64,000 nucleotides of DNA from Epilithonimonas tenax DSM 16811 (GTDB lineage Bacteria > Bacteroidota > Bacteroidia > Flavobacteriales > Weeksellaceae): the NCBI RefSeq assembly GCF_000428485.1, contig NZ_AUAA01000014.1, forward strand, positions 19,169 to 83,168, written 5' to 3'. The position numbers and the translations under genes were made by a program. Shown here piece after piece: positions 60,550 to 64,000 of this stretch (position 1 is its first letter; every line of letters begins with the position of its first letter). Under the pieces are notes generated by a model that worked only from the letters and a program-made list of their open reading frames with translations, was not told where the DNA came from and did not search any database.

Positions 60550-62184
60550 ATGAAAAAAATTCTATTTTCTTTAATTGCAGCGGCAGCCGTTTATTCGACC
60601 GATGTAATGAAAGCACAGACTGTCATTTTCGAAGACAGTTTTGAGAGCTACACAGACTTCGCAATTGCCAATGTAGGCAGCTGGACTCTTACTGATGTCG
60701 ACTTAAAAACAACCTACGGTTTCCAGGGTGTGACATTCCCGAACACTCAGGTTGCAAAATCTTTCCAGGTTTTTAACTCGACCCTGACAACACCTCCTTT
60801 GGATCCAACCACGACTTCAGACTGGACTGCAAGAACAGGAGAGCGAGCTATGGTAAGCTTCGGCGCCGACACTGCTCCGTGGAGTAATGACTGGCTGATC
60901 TCACCTCAGGTACAGCTAATCGCCGGTTCCGGTGCATCATTAAGTTTCTGGGCCAAAGGATGCGACGCCACTTACGGTGCTGAAAAGTTCAAGGTGTTGG
61001 TTTCTACCACAGGAACTGCAGTTGCAAATTTTACAGCTATTTCAGCTCTTACAGTTACCCCTTCCGACGCAGCTTATCATGAGTACACTTATAACTTAAA
61101 TGCTTATGCAGGACAGCAGGTGTACATTGCTATACAGTGTACATCGGACGATCAATTTGGTTTTGCGGTGGATGATTTCAAAATAGTAAGCACTACTCTT
61201 CCTACTACAGCACCTGGATGCGCAACTTTGACATCACCAGCTAACGCAGCAACCAACCTTGCTTATACTTCTCAAACATTATCCTGGACAGCTCCAACTG
61301 TAGGAGCAGCAGACTCTTATGATGTATATCTGGATAAAAACGCCAACCCTACAACACTAGTTGGTAATGTATCTGGTACAAGTTATACAGCAACTAATCT
61401 GGACGGATCGTCAACTTATTACTGGAAAGTAATTCCTAAAAATACCGTTGGCTCTGCTACAGGATGTACTGTATTTTCTTTCACAACTGCAGCACCTACC
61501 TATTGTACTGCCGGAGCAACTTCTACAAGTTTTGAGAAAATATCTAATGTGACATTTGCAAACATTAACAAAAGCTCCACTGCTACTACCGGTTACGAAG
61601 ACTTCACCACAACCGTTGGAAACGTAACAGTTGGATCTACCTATACTTTCAATGCAACATTCACAGGTACTTCTTACACTACTGATCAGGTTCTGGTTTG
61701 GATTGACTTCAACAATGATAAAGATTTCAATGATGTAGGTGAGCAAGTATTGGTGACACCAACCAAAACCTCTCCTTGGACAGGATCTATTACGATTCCT
61801 GCAACTGCTACTATTGGATCTACCCGTATGAGAGTTAGACTTCACGATTCTTCTCTAGGTGGAAACATCACATCTTGTGGAACATCCAGTTATGGACAAG
61901 TTGAAGATTATACCTTAAACATTGGAACACTTGCTGTTTCTGAGGTTTCTAAAAATGGCATCAAAGCTTATCCAAATCCAGTCAAAGATATTTTTAATAT
62001 CGAAGCTCAGGGTAAAATCAAATCCGTAAAAGTTTTTGACGTTACTGGTAAGCAATTATTAACGAAAGACATCAACGAAGCTAAATCTCAAATCGATTTC
62101 AGCAGATTTAATTCTGGCGTTTATGTCGTAACAACTACAATGGAAGATGGCTCTACAACTTCTACCAAAGTGATCAAAAAGTAA
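60550..62184 (+). CDS. secreted T9SS protein with choice-of-anchor J, Fn3 and GEVED domains
   Basis: A 544-residue protein: signal peptide (about 1-23), jelly-roll choice-of-anchor J domain (about 25-215; FEDSFESYTDF, SNDWLISPQVQL, GFAVDDFKIV), fibronectin type III-like domain (about 220-315; LSWTAPTVGAADSYDVYLDKN, TYYWKVIPKN), GEVED domain (about 320-455; VLVWIDFNNDKDFNDVGEQVL, TRMRVRLHDSS, YGQVEDYTLNI) and T9SS sorting domain (KAYPNPVKDIFNIEA, GVYVVTT, KVIKK). Probably binds surface glycans or proteins. A terminator follows. Confidence 0.9.
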   Translation: MKKILFSLIAAAAVYSTDVMKAQTVIFEDSFESYTDFAIANVGSWTLTDVDLKTTYGFQGVTFPNTQVAKSFQVFNSTLTTPPLDPTTTSDWTARTGERAMVSFGADTAPWSNDWLISPQVQLIAGSGASLSFWAKGCDATYGAEKFKVLVSTTGTAVANFTAISALTVTPSDAAYHEYTYNLNAYAGQQVYIAIQCTSDDQFGFAVDDFKIVSTTLPTTAPGCATLTSPANAATNLAYTSQTLSWTAPTVGAADSYDVYLDKNANPTTLVGNVSGTSYTATNLDGSSTYYWKVIPKNTVGSATGCTVFSFTTAAPTYCTAGATSTSFEKISNVTFANINKSSTATTGYEDFTTTVGNVTVGSTYTFNATFTGTSYTTDQVLVWIDFNNDKDFNDVGEQVLVTPTKTSPWTGSITIPATATIGSTRMRVRLHDSSLGGNITSCGTSSYGQVEDYTLNIGTLAVSEVSKNGIKAYPNPVKDIFNIEAQGKIKSVKVFDVTGKQLLTKDINEAKSQIDFSRFNSGVYVVTTTMEDGSTTSTKVIKK

Positions 62185-62213
62185 TCTTTTTTAAAAATAT
62201 TATAATCAAATTT

Positions 62214-62244
62214 CAATCCCGTCAATATTTGGCGGGATTTTTTT
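62214..62244 (+). terminator. terminator of the T9SS GEVED gene
   Basis: ATCCCG (62216-62221) pairs with CGGGAT (62233-62238), followed by seven T, about 30 bases after the stop codon. Confidence 0.8.
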
Positions 62245-62254
62245 ATGGTAAGTA

Positions 62255-62284
62255 TTTGTAGTTTAGAAAAAAGTTGTACTTTTG
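62255..62284 (+). promoter_or_regulatory. promoter of rpsF-rpsR-rplI
   Basis: TTTG (62255-62258), 18 bases, TACTTTTG (62277-62284): a good fit to the Bacteroidetes -33/-7 promoter (TTTG and TAnnTTTG). It gives a leader of about 25-30 bases before rpsF. Confidence 0.7.
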
Positions 62285-62316
62285 CAACTCGAATTTTTAA
62301 TTAATAAATTAACATT

Positions 62317-62658
62317 ATGAACAATTACGAAACTGTTTTCATTTTAACTCCCGTTCTATCTGATGCTCAGGTGGAGGAAGCAGTGAAAAAATTTGAAGAT
62401 CTATTGACTTCAAACAATTGCGAAATCGTTGCCAAAGAAAATTGGGGACTTAAGAAATTAGCTTATCCTATTCAATTGAAAAAGAATGGTTTTTACACAC
62501 TAATCGAATTCAAAGGAGAAGGAACTGTAGTTGCAGATCTTGAAACTGCTTTCAAACGTGATGAGAGAGTGATCCGTTATTTAACCACTAAGTTAGATAA
62601 GCACGCTATCGATTACGCAGTAACAAGAAGAAGCAAAATAAAATCTGCTAAAGCTTAA
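62317..62658 (+). CDS. rpsF: 30S ribosomal protein S6
   Basis: A 113-residue ribosomal protein: [72 protein letters not shown]. It binds S18 in the platform of the small subunit, and is encoded directly before rpsR in the conserved S6-S18-L9 order. Confidence 0.98.
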   Translation: MNNYETVFILTPVLSDAQVEEAVKKFEDLLTSNNCEIVAKENWGLKKLAYPIQLKKNGFYTLIEFKGEGTVVADLETAFKRDERVIRYLTTKLDKHAIDYAVTRRSKIKSAKA

Positions 62659-62685
62659 TTATTAACCTTTTAAAATTTTAAAATC

Positions 62686-62988
62686 ATGGCAATAGATGAT
62701 ATGGCAAAACAAGCCTCTGCCGGAGGCGAATCTGAAGTAAAATTTCTTACTCCACTTGATATCAATACAAAAACTGATAAAAAGTACTGTAGATTCAAAA
62801 AATTTGGAATTAAGCACGTCGATTACAAAGATGCTGACTTCCTTTTACAATTCGTAAACGAACAAGGTAAGATCTTACCAAGAAGATACACAGGAACTTC
62901 TCTTAAATATCAAAGAAAAGTGTCTGCAGCTATCAAAAGAGCAAGACATCTTTCTTTGATGCCTTACGTAGCAGATCTTTTGAAATAA
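62686..62988 (+). CDS. rpsR: 30S ribosomal protein S18
   Basis: A 100-residue ribosomal protein with the family core [64 protein letters not shown]. It has the longer N-terminus usual in Bacteroidetes. It lies 27 bases after rpsF. A stem-loop (63001-63028) stands between it and rplI. Confidence 0.98.
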   Translation: MAIDDMAKQASAGGESEVKFLTPLDINTKTDKKYCRFKKFGIKHVDYKDADFLLQFVNEQGKILPRRYTGTSLKYQRKVSAAIKRARHLSLMPYVADLLK

Positions 62989-63000
62989 GACAAAACAAAT

Positions 63001-63028
63001 AAAAGAAGTAGGCTTGCCTGCTTCTTTT
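63001..63028 (+). terminator. stem-loop between rpsR and rplI
   Basis: AAAAGAAG-T-AGG and CCT-G-CTTCTTTT form an imperfect 11-bp stem. The T tail is short. It could be a partial terminator setting the S18 to L9 ratio, or an RNA-processing site. Confidence 0.55.
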
Positions 63029-63062
63029 GTTGCTGAATAAATCAATTAATTCTAACGATTTA

Positions 63063-63135
63063 GATAAGAGATAAAAGATAAGAGATAAAAGATTTTAAAG
63101 TCTTGATTCTTGGCTCTTTGTTCTTGGCTCTAAAA
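63063..63135. repeat. short direct repeats upstream of rplI
   Basis: ATAAGAGATAAAAG occurs twice in tandem in the first part and TTCTTGGCTCT occurs twice in the second part. There is no gene here. Such simple repeats before rplI look like slippage products or a small dispersed repeat; they lie in the leader of rplI or in its own promoter. Confidence 0.5.
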
Positions 63136-63153
63136 CTAAAACGGACAACAACA

Positions 63154-63672
63154 ATGGAAATTATCCTAAAACAAGACGTAGAGAACTTAGGACTAGAGTT
63201 CGATACAGTAAACGTAAAACCTGGTTACGCGCGTAACTTTTTACTACCTCAAGGTATTGCTTTATTAGCAACTCCGAAAAACAAAGCAGCCCTAGAAGCT
63301 ACTTTGGAATCTAGAAAAGAAGAAGAAGCTAAATTGGTTGCTGCAGCTAACGCTGTTGTTGAGCAATTGAAGAAAACATCTATCACTATTCCTGCAAAAG
63401 TAGGTTCCGGAGACAGATTATTTGGTTCTATCAACAATGCAGATCTTGCTGCTGCTTTGGCAAAAGCAGGTGTTAGCGTTGATAAAAAATATATCAAAAT
63501 CCCTGGAAACACGATCAAAAGAACTGGTACAGTAACTGCACTGATCAGACTTCACAGAACTGTGGAGTATAACTTCGATTTTGCTATCGTTTCTGACGCT
63601 CCGGTAGAAGCTCCTAAACCAGCTGCTCCAAAAGCTAAAGTTGTAGAAGAAACGCCTTCTGAAGAAGCTTAA
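63154..63672 (+). CDS. rplI: 50S ribosomal protein L9
   Basis: A 172-residue protein starting MEIILKQDVENLGLEFDTVNVKPGYARNFLLPQGIALLAT, the conserved N-terminal rRNA-binding domain, then a long helix and C-terminal domain (LFGSINNADLAAAL, IKIPGNTIKRTGTVTALIRLH). It has an Ala/Pro/Glu-rich tail. The frame is open to 63103, but the ATG at 63154 gives the family start. Confidence 0.97.
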   Translation: MEIILKQDVENLGLEFDTVNVKPGYARNFLLPQGIALLATPKNKAALEATLESRKEEEAKLVAAANAVVEQLKKTSITIPAKVGSGDRLFGSINNADLAAALAKAGVSVDKKYIKIPGNTIKRTGTVTALIRLHRTVEYNFDFAIVSDAPVEAPKPAAPKAKVVEETPSEEA

Positions 63673-63692
63673 TTAAGTTTTCAACAAAGCAT

Positions 63693-63728
63693 AAAAAAAC
63701 CATTCTGAAATTTCAGAATGGTTTTTTT
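63693..63728 (+). terminator. terminator of the ribosomal protein operon
   Basis: ACCATTCTGAAA and TTTCAGAATGGT form a perfect stem, extended by an A run and a T run of seven (63693-63728). It stands 20 bases after the rplI stop and ends the S6-S18-L9 unit. Confidence 0.9.
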
Positions 63729-63814
63729 ACTGTTAGCATCTTAAGATTTCCTCGCCTTCCAAGGGATCAATTCCAAAACTTGGGGAGAAAGATAAAAATT
63801 AATAATTTTGAAGG

Positions 63815-64000
63815 ATGTTAAATGATGTCGAACTCCTTAAATTATTTTTACCGGAACTTCTCATTGAGTATTTTGAGATTGTAAAATTTGAAGAAGAAAA
63901 CCAAATCCTGCACATCTATTTTGAAGAGAAAAATACTGCTCCGAAAGAGTTTTCTTCTCTGCTATTACAGTCAAAAGGTTTTGTTCCGGAAATAACCGTT
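63815..64000 (+). mobile_element. ISAon1-type transposase N-terminus (partial insertion sequence)
   Basis: An open frame from an ATG at 63815 runs off the right edge (62 codons). MLNDVELLKLFLPELLIEYFEIVKF, LHIYFEEKNTAPKEF and LLQSKGFVPEITV match the small N-terminal-region protein of ISAon1-family elements, whose second frame encodes the DDE transposase. The left inverted repeat should lie between the L9 terminator (63728) and 63815; I cannot define it without the right end. Confidence 0.75.

Noticed and set aside
63063..63092. Possible CRISPR-like tandem repeat
   Set aside because: Only two 14-base units without spacers and no cas genes; no CRISPR array is visible anywhere in the window.

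Overview
The window looks like chromosomal DNA of a Flavobacteriia member, most likely the Chryseobacterium group (Weeksellaceae). This rests on five secreted proteins with C-terminal type IX secretion (T9SS) sorting domains, promoters of the Bacteroidetes TAnnTTTG type, few Shine-Dalgarno sites, an ISAon1-type transposase start and strongly A+T-rich spacers. Genus is inference.

Bases 1-18,600 (all minus strand) form a partial-denitrification and molybdenum-cofactor (Moco) island. Reading in the direction of transcription it holds a membrane-anchored nitrate reductase set (b-type membrane subunit, molybdopterin catalytic subunit, 4-cluster ferredoxin, Rieske protein), moaA, a SUOX-like lipoprotein, moeA, a ModE-like regulator, mobA, a deleted TonB receptor, moaD, moeB, moaE and a moaC-moaB fusion. 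Then come a hemerythrin-PAS protein, an Rrf2/NsrR-like regulator, nirK, an FGE-like lipoprotein, an SCO protein, a cytochrome c, ric and the start of norB. Nitrate to nitrite to NO to N2O is therefore encoded together. A shared palindrome sits at one fixed distance from the -7 box of three of these promoters. A Crp/Fnr gene just upstream (18,799-19,479) is broken by two in-frame stops.

Bases 20,000-29,500 encode four T9SS-exported proteins: a double FISUMP-like protein, an M36 metalloprotease, an LRR/EF-hand protein and an ELWxxDGT protein. Bases 29,800-34,900 carry two TPR membrane proteins (one with an AraC helix-turn-helix), a Crp/Fnr gene with its probable operator, an exported GlcG-like protein and an exported hydroxyisourate hydrolase, and a decayed cupin gene. 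Bases 35,100-40,200 are a TetR - ABC - HlyD - TolC export operon whose ABC ATPase motifs are degenerate. Flavin reductase, TspO-like and glutathione peroxidase genes follow.

Bases 42,814-51,972 are a small integrative element in the 3' end of a tRNA(CAT) gene. It is bounded by 23-bp direct repeats and carries a tyrosine integrase, a helix-turn-helix protein, a Rep-like protein, two unknown cargo genes, a candidate structured RNA and a tight two-gene operon. That operon is a nucleoside-phosphorylase-like domain fused to a P-loop ATPase, followed by an AAA/STAND-type ATPase with tetratricopeptide repeats. It is the best candidate in the window for an undescribed defence system. A xanthine-dehydrogenase C-terminal remnant lies at its left flank.

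Bases 52,000-64,000 are housekeeping: methylmalonyl-CoA epimerase, tpiA, a TerB-like gene, a BT_3928-type DoxX protein, a T9SS LRR protein, DUF1599, folP, a ClC channel, a T9SS GEVED protein, rpsF-rpsR-rplI, and the start of an ISAon1-type transposase.
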